Positions 24,057 through 31,900 of a stretch of DNA of 64,000 bases are shown here, in pieces. The stretch is from CAXSBR01 sp964236495. GTDB lineage: Bacteria; Actinomycetota; Actinomycetes; Mycobacteriales; Jatrophihabitantaceae. How positions within the stretch are numbered: the stretch's first letter is position 1; every line of letters begins with the position of its first letter. The position numbers were made by a program, and so were the translations under genes. The notes beneath the pieces were generated by a model. That model searched no databases and was not told where the DNA came from. It worked only from the letters and a program-made list of their open reading frames with translations. The stretch covers positions 240,646-304,645 of the forward strand of contig CAXSBR010000003.1 in assembly GCA_964236495.1 (NCBI GenBank). The letters are read 5' to 3'.

Positions 24057-24204
24057 GCCGGTGCAGGGCGGCCGATTGCCGGGTGTCGCTCACACGGTTC
24101 CGTGCCCACCGCGCCGCCCGCCAGGCAGCCGACGACTGACCAACGCCGGGCCGAGTCAACGGTCGCTGACCCCGCCGGTTCACTCACGCGGGTCGTACTG
24201 CCGT

Positions 24205-25269
24205 TCAGGCGAGGCGGGCGCGTTCGTATTGCGGTGGCCAATACTCGTCGGCACCCAGTACGGCTGCCGCGCGCTGGGGCCAGGTCGGCTCCCGCAGGAC
24301 AGCCCGAGCCAGCAGTACGGCGTCGGCGGCGTCATCGACCAGGATCTTCTCCGCCTGCGCCGGCTCGGTGATCATCCCCACCGCGGCAACGGGCAGCCCC
24401 GCCTCGCGGCGAATCTGCGCTGCGAACCGAACCTGGTAGGCAGGTCCGACCTCGATCGTTTGCTCCGGAGAGTTGCCTCCGGAGGAGACGTCGACCAGAT
24501 CCATCCCGTGCGCGGCCAGGATGCGCGCGACGTCGGTGACGCCGTCCACGGTCAGGCCGCCGTCTACCCAGTCGGTGGCGCTGACGCGTACGAACAGTGG
24601 CTTGGAGTCCGGCCACACGCTGCGCACCGCATCGACGACCTCGATCAACAGTCGGCTGCGCCCGGTCAGGTCCCCGCCGTAGCCGTCGGTTCGCAGATTC
24701 GACAGCGGCGACAGGAACTGGTGCAGAAGGTAGCCGTGCGCGGCATGCAGTTCGACCACATCGAACCCGGCCGAGTCGGCACGCCGGGCGGCGGCGGCGA
24801 AGGCGGCGACGAGCTCGGCGATGCCGTCGAAATCCAGCTCGATCGGCGCCGGCCAGTCGGCGTAACCCAGCGGCGATGCGCCGACGGTCTGCCAGCCGCC
24901 CCGATCCGGTTCCACGTACCCGCGGCCCTGCCACGGCACCGCGGTCGACCCCTTGCGACCGGCGTGGGCCAGCTGAATACCAGCCGCAGCGCCCTGGCCG
25001 TGGATGAAGTCGACGATGCGGCGGTAGTCCTGCGCCTGTTCGTCGTTCCAGATGCCGGCGTCGACCGGCGAGATCCGACCGACCGGCGTCACGGCGGTGG
25101 CCTCGGTGAACACCAGGCCAGCGCCGCCGCGAGCCAGGCTGCCCAGATGAACCAGGTGCCAGTCGTTCGGCCGGCCGTCGACCGAGGAGTACTGGCACAT
25201 CGGTGAGATCCAGATCCGGTTGCCGAAGGTGACCTCGCGCAACGTCAGCGGTGTGAAGAGGCGGCTCAT
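24205..25269 (-). CDS. Old Yellow Enzyme family NADH:flavin oxidoreductase (YqjM-like)
   Basis: A 354 aa FMN-dependent ene-reductase. Features of the thermophilic-like/YqjM class: SPMCQYSS with the redox-tuning Cys25, HAGRKGST, the substrate-binding His pair region HAAHGYLLHQFLSP, and the FMN phosphate site GGNSPEQ plus GMITEPAQAE. It reduces activated C=C bonds using NAD(P)H and is often linked to oxidative or electrophile stress. The start at 25269 (MSRLFTPLTLREV) is standard; the open frame upstream has no similarity. It is transcribed after the ChaB-like gene (113-base gap) and converges on the AKR at 24056. Confidence 0.94.
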   Translation of the reverse strand: MSRLFTPLTLREVTFGNRIWISPMCQYSSVDGRPNDWHLVHLGSLARGGAGLVFTEATAVTPVGRISPVDAGIWNDEQAQDYRRIVDFIHGQGAAAGIQLAHAGRKGSTAVPWQGRGYVEPDRGGWQTVGASPLGYADWPAPIELDFDGIAELVAAFAAAARRADSAGFDVVELHAAHGYLLHQFLSPLSNLRTDGYGGDLTGRSRLLIEVVDAVRSVWPDSKPLFVRVSATDWVDGGLTVDGVTDVARILAAHGMDLVDVSSGGNSPEQTIEVGPAYQVRFAAQIRREAGLPVAAVGMITEPAQAEKILVDDAADAVLLARAVLREPTWPQRAAAVLGADEYWPPQYERARLA

Positions 25270-25382
25270 ACCTGGCTCAACTACCGCCCCGACGGAGGTC
25301 TTCCATTCCCCACCGGCAACCTCTGGTCCGCGGTAATTTCTCGCCGGTCTACTGCTGGGCATCTGGCTGCGTGACCTACTAT

Positions 25383-25802
25383 TCACTTCTCCTTGCGAGA
25401 CAGTTGCCGACCGAGCTCGGCCTTGGTCATCCTCGAATAGCCGGTGATGCCGGCATCCTTCGCCCGCCGCACCAACTCCGCGCGGCTGTTGCCCACGACG
25501 TCGACGCCGCCGAACGTCTCGCCCTTGTTCTGCCGCTTGTCCTCCGTTGACAACATCGACCGCGAATCAGACGGCCCGGTGTGCTCCTTGAGCTCCCAGT
25601 GATCGCCCTTCTTCTCGGCGAGGTTCTTGACTGAGCTCCACGCGGTGCGATGCGCACGCTGTTCGCTGTCGTACTGCTCGTGCGCGCTGGCGAGCGTCTC
25701 GGTGTAGGTGTTGCGCACCTTCTTCGGCGATCGCTTCAGCGTGCTCGGCAGCTCCTCCTGCGGGGCCTTCTCGCCCTTCTGTAGGGCGTCGTCAACGGCC
25801 AT
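25383..25802 (-). CDS. ChaB-like protein with C-terminal SAP/Rho-N-type motif
   Basis: A 139 aa basic, Lys/Glu-rich soluble protein. Residues ~12-75 resemble the ChaB fold (LPSTLKRSPKKVRNTYTETLASAHEQY ... AWSSVKNLAEKKG), originally linked to cation transport but of unclear function. The last ~35 residues (SRAELVRRAKDAGITGYSRMTKAELGRQL) form a helix-extended-helix like SAP or Rho N-terminal domains, suggesting nucleic-acid binding. This ChaB-plus-SAP architecture is common in actinobacteria. AAGGAGG six bases before ATG 25802 fixes the start. Likely a stress-related small protein. Confidence 0.8.
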   Translation of the reverse strand: MAVDDALQKGEKAPQEELPSTLKRSPKKVRNTYTETLASAHEQYDSEQRAHRTAWSSVKNLAEKKGDHWELKEHTGPSDSRSMLSTEDKRQNKGETFGGVDVVGNSRAELVRRAKDAGITGYSRMTKAELGRQLSRKEK

Positions 25803-25950
25803 GCCACCCTCCTTCACGCCCGGCTTCGTATCCTGCCGTCGGAATGCCCCGCGGACAAGACGGTTGAACCAGCGAGAGCGCCGACGTCGACTACTGGTCA
25901 GCCCGACGCTTCCTACCTCGAACCCTGGCAACAATCGAAAGAAGCGACCG

Positions 25951-26949
25951 ATGTCTGTGCCACTGTCCATTCTCGATCTCGCGCCGATCCGAGCCGGCCA
26001 GACGGCGGCCGACAGCTTCGCGGGCAGCGTGGCGCTGGCGCAACTCGCCGAGCGGGCCGGCTACCGGCGCGTCTGGTACGCCGAGCACCACAACATGGCC
26101 AGCATCGCCTCGTCGGCCACCAGCGTTCTCATCGCCCACGTGGCCGCGCACACCGACAGCATTCGACTGGGTTCGGGCGGCGTGATGCTGCCCAATCACG
26201 CGCCGTTGACCATCGCCGAGCAGTTCGGCACCCTGGCCGCTCTGCATCCGGGACGGATCGATCTCGGGCTGGGCCGAGCGCCTGGATCTGATCAGAACAC
26301 GATGTATGCACTGCGTCGCGATCATGCCTCAGCCCAGCGGTTCCCCCAGGACGTTCTGGAACTCCAGGCCTACCTCGGCGAGCAGACGCGGGTGCCGGGA
26401 GTGAATGCCACGCCCGGGCGCGGTTCCCACGTTCCCCTCTACATCCTGGGCTCGTCGCTGTTCGGCGCTCAACTCGCTGCCGCCCTCGGCCTTCCCTACG
26501 CCTTCGCGTCCCACTTCTCTCCCGACGCCCTCACCGAGGCGGTGGCGTTGTACCGCGAACAGTTCCAACCCTCCGAGCAACTCGACGCGCCCTACGTGCT
26601 CGCCGGCGTGAACGTTGTCGCCGCCGACTCCGGTGCCGAAGCCGACCGGCAGTTTGTTGAGGCCAAGAAAGCCCGAGTGCGCGCGCTGGTGGGGCGAGGC
26701 CGACCCTTGTCCGACGCGGAGGTGGACGCTGTGCTCACTTCCCCCGAGGGACAGCACATCGAGCAGATGGTGGTGTATTCCGCGGTCGGCGAGCCGGCCG
26801 AGGTGCGCGACTATTTGACCACATTCGCCACCCACGCCGATGCCGACGAACTGATCGTCGCGCACCAGGCGACCGACGTGGCCGCGCGGCTGCGCTCGGC
26901 GGAACTGTTGGCCGACGTGATGGCGCTGTCGGCGGCGGGCACGCACTGA
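25951..26949 (+). CDS. Luciferase-like (LLM) flavin monooxygenase, MsnO8 type
   Basis: A 332 aa TIM-barrel protein of the bacterial luciferase-like family that would use reduced FMN or F420. Typical stretches: LSILDLAPIRAGQTAADSF, YRRVWYAEHHNMASIASSATSVLI, LGSGGVMLPNHAPLTIAEQFGTLAALHPGRIDLGLGRAPG. Members annotated MsnO8 share exactly this opening; their substrates are undefined. ATG 25951 is chosen by this homology, and a purine-rich GAAAGAAG lies upstream. It is divergent from the ChaB gene across 148 bases. Whether it uses flavin or F420 cannot be decided here. Confidence 0.9.
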   Translation: MSVPLSILDLAPIRAGQTAADSFAGSVALAQLAERAGYRRVWYAEHHNMASIASSATSVLIAHVAAHTDSIRLGSGGVMLPNHAPLTIAEQFGTLAALHPGRIDLGLGRAPGSDQNTMYALRRDHASAQRFPQDVLELQAYLGEQTRVPGVNATPGRGSHVPLYILGSSLFGAQLAAALGLPYAFASHFSPDALTEAVALYREQFQPSEQLDAPYVLAGVNVVAADSGAEADRQFVEAKKARVRALVGRGRPLSDAEVDAVLTSPEGQHIEQMVVYSAVGEPAEVRDYLTTFATHADADELIVAHQATDVAARLRSAELLADVMALSAAGTH

Positions 26950-27030
26950 CTCTGCGCCCACTTCAGCGGTAGGCAGACCAAGCGCAGCCGGCTGGTCGAG
27001 TTCCGATCTGGAACTTGTCGGTGGTTGATG

Positions 27031-27044
27031 CGAACATGTGTTCG
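27031..27044. promoter_or_regulatory. LexA-type SOS box
   Basis: CGAACATGTGTTCG: the arms CGAAC and GTTCG are a perfect inverted repeat around four bases, the actinobacterial/Bacillus-type LexA site (GAAC-N4-GTTC). It overlaps the start codon of the Y-family polymerase gene, so LexA would block transcription initiation there. It ends exactly at the alternative GTG 27044. Confidence 0.85.
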
Positions 27045-28243
27045 TGGCCGCCACTATTCTGCATGCTGATCTCGACGCGTTCTACGCGTCGGTGGAGCAG
27101 CGCGATCATCCCTGGCTTCGCGGCCGGCCGGTGATCGTCGGCGGTGGAGTCGTGCTGGCCGCCAGTTATGAGGCCAAGGCCGCCGGCGTGCGAACCGCGA
27201 TGAGCGGTGGGCAAGCGCGCCTGCTGTGCCCACAGGCGGTGGTCGTTGCGCCGCGAATGGACGCCTACGCCGCAGCCAGCGCCGCTGTCTTCGCCGTTTT
27301 CCGAGCCACCTCGCCGGTGGTGGAGCCGATGTCGATCGACGAGGCGTTTCTGGACGTCGGTGGCCTGCTGCGCATCGCCGGTCCCCCGGTGGACATCGCG
27401 GCCACCCTGCGCGCTGACGTGCGGGAGCAGGTCGGCCTGGCAATCACGGTGGGCATTGCGAGAACCAAGTTCCTGGCCAAGGTTGCCAGCGGCGTGGCCA
27501 AGCCTGACGGACTGCTGTGCGTCGAACCCGAGGCAGAGTTGGCTTTCCTGCACCCGTTGCCGGTGGAGAGGTTGTGGGGCGTCGGGCAGGTGACGGCGGA
27601 CAAGCTGCGCCGGCGCGGTGTGCGCACCGTTGGTGAGGTTGCCCAGCTCGATCGACAATCTCTGGTCGTGATGCTGGGCGGCGCTTCCGGAGGCCATCTG
27701 CATGCGCTCGCGCACAACTACGATCCACGTTCAGTACAGACGCATCGACGACGACGCTCCATCGGCGCGCAGCGTGCGCTCGGTCGGGCTCTCCGATCGG
27801 CGGCCGAGGTCGAGGCGGCACTGAGCGCCCTGGTCGACCGGGTGACCCGCCGGCTGCGGGCCGCGCAGCGACAGTGTCGGACCGTGATCCTGCGCCTGCG
27901 CTTCGACGACTACACCCGGATAACCCGTTCGCACTCGCTGCCGTGCGCCACCACTGACACCGCCGCGATCTGGGCCGCGGCACGAATACTGCTGCGCACG
28001 GCCCGGCCGCTGGTGGACGAGCGTGGACTGACGTTGGTCGGCGTCGCGCTGGCAAATCTCGACGACGCCGACCAACTGCAGCTCGAACTGCCCTTCGGTG
28101 CCGTCGACGCCAGCGGCCTGGACAGTGCCGTCGACGGAATCAAGAACCGGTTCGGCGCCGCCGCCATCACCCGCGGTGCCCTGGTCGGCCGCGCTCCGGA
28201 GGTGTCCGTACAGGTGCTGCCCGACCACTGGGACGACGGCTAG
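27038..28243 (+). CDS. dinB: Y-family DNA polymerase IV (DinB)
   Basis: Error-prone translesion polymerase, about 400 aa. Palm-domain catalytic acids are in ILHADLDAFYASVEQ and MSIDEAFLDV; the steric-gate aromatic is in the first motif. The fingers motif ASYEAKAAGVRTAM, the HhH region LWGVGQVTADKLRRRGV and the little-finger domain (about 230-350) follow. QLELPF near residue 350 fits a beta-clamp binding motif (QLxLPF). Start: GTG 27038, or GTG 27044, which would lie directly after the SOS box with GAACAT six bases before it; the shorter form is slightly favoured by promoter logic. LexA control is indicated by the site. A standalone gene convergent with an MFS gene. Confidence 0.95.
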   Translation: MFVAATILHADLDAFYASVEQRDHPWLRGRPVIVGGGVVLAASYEAKAAGVRTAMSGGQARLLCPQAVVVAPRMDAYAAASAAVFAVFRATSPVVEPMSIDEAFLDVGGLLRIAGPPVDIAATLRADVREQVGLAITVGIARTKFLAKVASGVAKPDGLLCVEPEAELAFLHPLPVERLWGVGQVTADKLRRRGVRTVGEVAQLDRQSLVVMLGGASGGHLHALAHNYDPRSVQTHRRRRSIGAQRALGRALRSAAEVEAALSALVDRVTRRLRAAQRQCRTVILRLRFDDYTRITRSHSLPCATTDTAAIWAAARILLRTARPLVDERGLTLVGVALANLDDADQLQLELPFGAVDASGLDSAVDGIKNRFGAAAITRGALVGRAPEVSVQVLPDHWDDG

Positions 28244-28255
28244 CCAGACGACGCC

Positions 28256-29488
28256 TCAGGCCACCAACTCCAGCTCGGTGCGCGCGGACGCCGCCGGGCC
28301 GGTGATGCGACGAGTGCCGAGGATGGCCAACACGCAACACAGCAGTTGCAGCACGATGAAGCCCGCCGGCAGACCCAGGCCAAACAGCAGCCCGGACAGG
28401 CCGGGGCCGACGGCGGTCGCGAGCGTCTGTGCTCCGCTGAGCGAGGCCATCGTCCGCCCGACCGCGCCCGCCGGCGCCAGCGCCGCGGCCAGCGGTGTCA
28501 GCACGGGGGCCAACATCGTCTCCCCGACGCTGAACAGCGCATACCCGGCGATGACGAGCGCCGATGCCGAGGACAGGTGGATCAGCGGAACCGCAAGCAG
28601 CAGCCAGACGCCGATCCAGATCGCGGCGCAGGTGGCGAGCAGTACCGCCGGTGCGACAGTGCGGGTCATGCGCACAACGGGCGCCGTCAGCACTGCGACC
28701 AGGATTGCGTTGATGGCCACCGCGGTGCCCATCGTGGTGGGGGCAACATGCAGCACACTCAGCGCGTAGGCGGGCAGGCCCGAATCGAACTGGGCATAGC
28801 AGGCCAGCGTCAACAGCACCGTGACGGCCAGCAGCCAGCGCACTCCCGGAGCGCGCAGCACAGCTGCGTAGCCGATCTCGTCGGTGGCGGAGTCGACCGC
28901 GCAGTCGTCGCGCTCGATGCCACGGCCCACGATCGCGACCAGCACCGCGCCGGCCAAGCTGGACAGCGCGGCGAAGGCGTAGGCAGGCCGAGCGCCGGTG
29001 GGGGTGTCCAGGTGCACGAGGAAACCGCCGACGAAGCCGCCGATGGCGAGCGCCAGGTTCTGGCCGATGAACTGCCAGGCGAATACGTCGCGTCGGCGCT
29101 CGGCCGAGGTGAGGCTGAGCACCATCACCGAGACCGAGGGCTGGACCACGGCCAAGGAAGCGCCGTAGGCAAGCGCAGCCGCCCACACCGACTGCTCCGT
29201 GGTGGCGAACATCAGCGCAACGATGGCTGCGACCATCGCCAGCCGCGCGAGCGTCGAGACGACGACCGGACGCGCCCGATCGGCGAGCTGGCCGGCGAGC
29301 GGCGCGGCAACCAGGGCGCCCAGAGCGAACGCGCTGAAGGTGATCGCGGCCGCCGACGGGCCCATCCCGCGAGCATCGGCGACGTCGGCGTAGAGGAACG
29401 GCAGCACCGCGCCCCAACCGACCGCGCCCAGCGAGGATCCCAGCAGAAGAACCGCCAACGGGCGGGTGGAGCGAAACACAGCACACAT
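28256..29488 (-). CDS. MFS transporter
   Basis: A 410 aa major facilitator with about twelve hydrophobic segments and no signal peptide. The loop 2-3 motif LAGQLADRARPVVVS is the usual MFS signature (GxLaDrxGrkxx-like). The sequence belongs to the drug-efflux-like DHA1 group but the substrate cannot be predicted. It is divergent from a MarR gene over 134 bases that contain a perfect 16-bp palindrome, so MarR-controlled efflux is the natural reading. ATG 29488 is used; no strong ribosome site is visible. It ends 12 bases from the convergent dinB stop. Confidence 0.88.
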   Translation of the reverse strand: MCAVFRSTRPLAVLLLGSSLGAVGWGAVLPFLYADVADARGMGPSAAAITFSAFALGALVAAPLAGQLADRARPVVVSTLARLAMVAAIVALMFATTEQSVWAAALAYGASLAVVQPSVSVMVLSLTSAERRRDVFAWQFIGQNLALAIGGFVGGFLVHLDTPTGARPAYAFAALSSLAGAVLVAIVGRGIERDDCAVDSATDEIGYAAVLRAPGVRWLLAVTVLLTLACYAQFDSGLPAYALSVLHVAPTTMGTAVAINAILVAVLTAPVVRMTRTVAPAVLLATCAAIWIGVWLLLAVPLIHLSSASALVIAGYALFSVGETMLAPVLTPLAAALAPAGAVGRTMASLSGAQTLATAVGPGLSGLLFGLGLPAGFIVLQLLCCVLAILGTRRITGPAASARTELELVA

Positions 29489-29505
29489 CCATTTCGAGTT
29501 GAAAT

Positions 29506-29521
29506 ACTTTCATCTGAAAGT
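29506..29521. promoter_or_regulatory. Perfect 16-bp palindrome, probable MarR operator
   Basis: ACTTTCATCTGAAAGT: seven-base arms ACTTTCA/TGAAAGT around two bases. It lies 18 bases upstream of the MFS start codon in the MFS/MarR divergent region and is markedly A/T rich compared with its surroundings. Further TTGAAAT and ATCTCAA half-sites flank it with slightly shifted symmetry. Confidence 0.7.
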
Positions 29522-29605
29522 TCCATCTCAAAGATAACACACCTCTGAACCGATTTAGTCCGATGGTTTTCCGGTCCAAGTCCTGAGCGGGCATAGGGTT
29601 TGGCG

Positions 29606-29626
29606 ATGACGGAGTTGCGGCGATGA
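29606..29626 (+). CDS. Six-codon upstream ORF coupled to marR
   Basis: ATG at 29606 follows TAGGGT (29594-29599) by six bases and encodes Met-Thr-Glu-Leu-Arg-Arg. Its TGA stop overlaps the marR ATG (ATGA, 29623-29626). This is the arrangement of a leaderless mini-ORF feeding a re-initiating ribosome to marR. Expression is unproven. Confidence 0.4.
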   Translation: MTELRR

Positions 29627-30156
29627 CGCGTACGCCGTGGGCCGAGTACGAGCGCGCCGTGCGGGTCTACACCGAGGCCGGCGCGGCCGAGACGGTGCAG
29701 CGCATCGTCACCGCCATCTCACGGCTGTCGCGGCGCCTCGACGTGTTCTACCGCGACCGGTACGAGGCGCTGGACATCGTGCCGAGCGAGTGGCCGGTGC
29801 TGCAGGCCCTTGCCATGGAGGGTCGCGACGGCGCCTCGAATCCGTCCAAGCTGGCGGATTGGGCGGGAGTGCCAGCGTCGACGATGACCCATCGCTTGGA
29901 CCGGATGGTCGAACGCGAATTGATCTCCCGTGCGCCCGACCCGGACAATCGAACCCGGATGACGGTGTCGCTCACCCGCGCGGGTTGGGAGCTGTTTCGC
30001 GCTGCGGTGCTCGACGCCGAGCCCGAAGAGGTCGACATCTTCGCCCCCCTCACCGACGACGAGCGCGCAACGCTGGCGGCGCTGCTGGAGAAGGCCGTGG
30101 CTGGTCAACCAGCGCGAGGCTCGCAGCGCCAGAGAAGCGACCAGCGGAGCCCGTAG
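29623..30156 (+). CDS. MarR family transcriptional regulator
   Basis: A 177 aa MarR repressor with the usual helix-rich dimer domain and wHTH (LDIVPSEWPVLQALAMEGRDGASNPSKLADWAGVPASTMTHRLDRMVERELISR, wing DPDNRTRMTVSLTRAG). The last ~20 residues (VAGQPARGSQRQRSDQRSP) run into the dispersed repeat region, which supplies part of the stop-proximal sequence. ATG 29623 overlaps the stop of a six-codon upstream ORF. It is divergent from the MFS gene with the palindrome between them, and another MFS gene follows downstream, so it may control efflux on both sides. Confidence 0.9.
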   Translation: MTRTPWAEYERAVRVYTEAGAAETVQRIVTAISRLSRRLDVFYRDRYEALDIVPSEWPVLQALAMEGRDGASNPSKLADWAGVPASTMTHRLDRMVERELISRAPDPDNRTRMTVSLTRAGWELFRAAVLDAEPEEVDIFAPLTDDERATLAALLEKAVAGQPARGSQRQRSDQRSP

Positions 30157-30246
30157 AAAGAAAGCGGGTGAGCATCGCAGCGACGAAGGAGTGAGGCGCG
30201 GAGCCCGTAGACAGAACGGCGGGTGAGCATCGCAGCGACGAAGGAG
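30145..30246 (+). repeat. Dispersed repeat, two tandem copies
   Basis: Two ~54-55-base units, each made of a 13-base box CGGAGCCCGTAGA (30145-30157 and 30199-30211) and an identical 26-base core (30166-30191 and 30221-30246) starting GGGTGAGCATCG and ending GACGAAGGAG. A degenerate partial unit precedes them inside the 3' end of marR (about 30110-30144). The same two boxes occur inverted at 11774-11828. The rest of 30157-30379 holds no gene. Confidence 0.85.
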
Positions 30247-30379
30247 CTGATCTTCCGCCGATGTGCGCGGAATTACTAGCGGGCATCCGCGGTTGCCGAG
30301 AGCGGGAACGATTTTTCTCAGCGCACATCTACAGCGGGCAGCTTCGCGCGGCGTCCACACCGAGCATCAAGGAGCTGCC

Positions 30380-31888
30380 GTGTCGGCCGTTTCATCTCTC
30401 GAACGCCTTCAATCCAGGCTCACGGCGCGGCTGACGACCCGCCCGGCAGCGCTGGTTCTGGCTGTCGTCTGCGTGGCGCAGTTCATGGTGGTGCTCGACG
30501 TCAGCATCGTCAACGTCGCCCTGCCCGACATCCGCAACAACCTGCACATGACGCAGAACGGCCTCGCGTGGGTGCTCAACGCCTACACCCTGACGTTCGC
30601 CGGTTTCCTCCTGCTCGGCGGGCGCGCGGCGGACCTCTTCGGCCGCAAGCGGCTGTTCCTGATCGGCGTCGGCGTCTTCGTCGTCACCTCCCTGCTGGGC
30701 GGTCTCGCGCAGAACGGCGGCGAACTGATCGGCGCCCGTGCGCTGCAGGGACTCGGCGGCGCGATTCTGTCTCCGGCAACATTGACGATCCTCACCACGA
30801 CGTTCACCGACCCCAAGGCCCGCACCCGAGCGCTGGGACTGTGGAGCGCGGTGGCCGGCGCGGGTGGCGCAACCGGCGTACTGGCCGGCGGGGTGCTCAC
30901 CGACCTGCTGTCCTGGCGGTGGATCCTGTTCATCAACGTGCCGATCGGCCTCGCAGTTCTGCTGGTAGCACGTTTCGCGCTCGTCGAATCTCGCCTGGAG
31001 GGCGACCGGCCGACGCTGGACTGGGCCGGCGCGCTGGCCGTCACCGGCGGTCTGGTGGCCGTCGTCTACGGCGTCGTCTCCACCGACACCCACTCCTGGA
31101 CGTCGCCACAGGTGTTGACCGCGCTGGCCGTCGGTGTCGCACTGTTGGCTGCTTTCGTGGCGATCGAGAGCCGGCACCGGCACCCACTGGTACCGCTGCG
31201 ACTGTTCCGCTCCCGGGCACTCACCGGCGCGAACCTCATCATGGTCGTGATCGGCTCGGCCATGTTCAGCGTCTTCTTCTTCCTGTCCCAGTTCCTGCAG
31301 GATGTCCAGGGCTACAGCCCCCTGAAAGCCGGTTTCGCATTCCTGCCGATGCCGTTGGCGATCATCGCCGGCACCCAACTTTCCTCCCGGCTGGTGTCGC
31401 GGGTCGGTCCGCGCATCCTGCTGGTCGTGGGGCCGCTGATCGGCGCGGCGGGCATGCTCCTGCTGTCGCGGATCACCGCGTCGAGCTCTTACGCGCTGCA
31501 TATCGGCCTGCCCGGCGCGATCCTCACCTTCGGTATCGGCATGGCATTCGTTCCAGTCACTTTGTCGGCGACGACGGGTGTCGCACGCCAGGACGCCGGC
31601 CTCGCTTCGGGCCTGATCAACACCACCCGTCAGATCGGCGGCTCACTGGGTCTGGCTGCGCTGTTGACGATCGCCGCCTCGCGAACTTCTTCCGACGTGG
31701 CGCAGGGCCGGCGTATTGCCGAGACCGCCGGCTTCACCCTCGCGTTCGAGGTTGCGGCCGCGCTGCTGGCGCTGGCCGCAGTGATCGCTGCCGTGGTGCT
31801 TCCTCACACGCCCCGCGCGGCGAAGCCGGCATCGGGCAGGCACGCCGCCGGTGCCGAGCACGGTAAGTCGGTGCTGGAACCAGCCTGA
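30380..31888 (+). CDS. DHA2 family (EmrB/QacA-type) MFS drug transporter
   Basis: A 502 aa efflux pump with fourteen predicted membrane segments. Signatures: VAQFMVVLDVSIVNVALPDI in TM1 (motif D1), GRAADLFGRKRLFLIG in loop 2-3, and the antiporter motif C region ALGLWSAVAGAGGATGVLAGG. GTG 30380 is fixed by AAGGAG five bases upstream, which excludes the longer frame starting at 30263. DHA2 pumps export cationic drugs, dyes or endogenous metabolites by proton antiport; the substrate is unknown. It lies 223 bases downstream of marR, with the repeat in between. Confidence 0.94.
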   Translation: MSAVSSLERLQSRLTARLTTRPAALVLAVVCVAQFMVVLDVSIVNVALPDIRNNLHMTQNGLAWVLNAYTLTFAGFLLLGGRAADLFGRKRLFLIGVGVFVVTSLLGGLAQNGGELIGARALQGLGGAILSPATLTILTTTFTDPKARTRALGLWSAVAGAGGATGVLAGGVLTDLLSWRWILFINVPIGLAVLLVARFALVESRLEGDRPTLDWAGALAVTGGLVAVVYGVVSTDTHSWTSPQVLTALAVGVALLAAFVAIESRHRHPLVPLRLFRSRALTGANLIMVVIGSAMFSVFFFLSQFLQDVQGYSPLKAGFAFLPMPLAIIAGTQLSSRLVSRVGPRILLVVGPLIGAAGMLLLSRITASSSYALHIGLPGAILTFGIGMAFVPVTLSATTGVARQDAGLASGLINTTRQIGGSLGLAALLTIAASRTSSDVAQGRRIAETAGFTLAFEVAAALLALAAVIAAVVLPHTPRAAKPASGRHAAGAEHGKSVLEPA

Positions 31889-31900
31889 AACGCGTCGGCG

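Noticed and set aside
30145..30246. Possible CRISPR array
   Set aside because: Only two units, the inter-core sequence is conserved rather than unique, and no cas gene is near.
30392..31501. A 369-codon minus-strand frame opposite the DHA2 pump
   Set aside because: Gln/Arg/Asp-rich antisense shadow of transmembrane codons.
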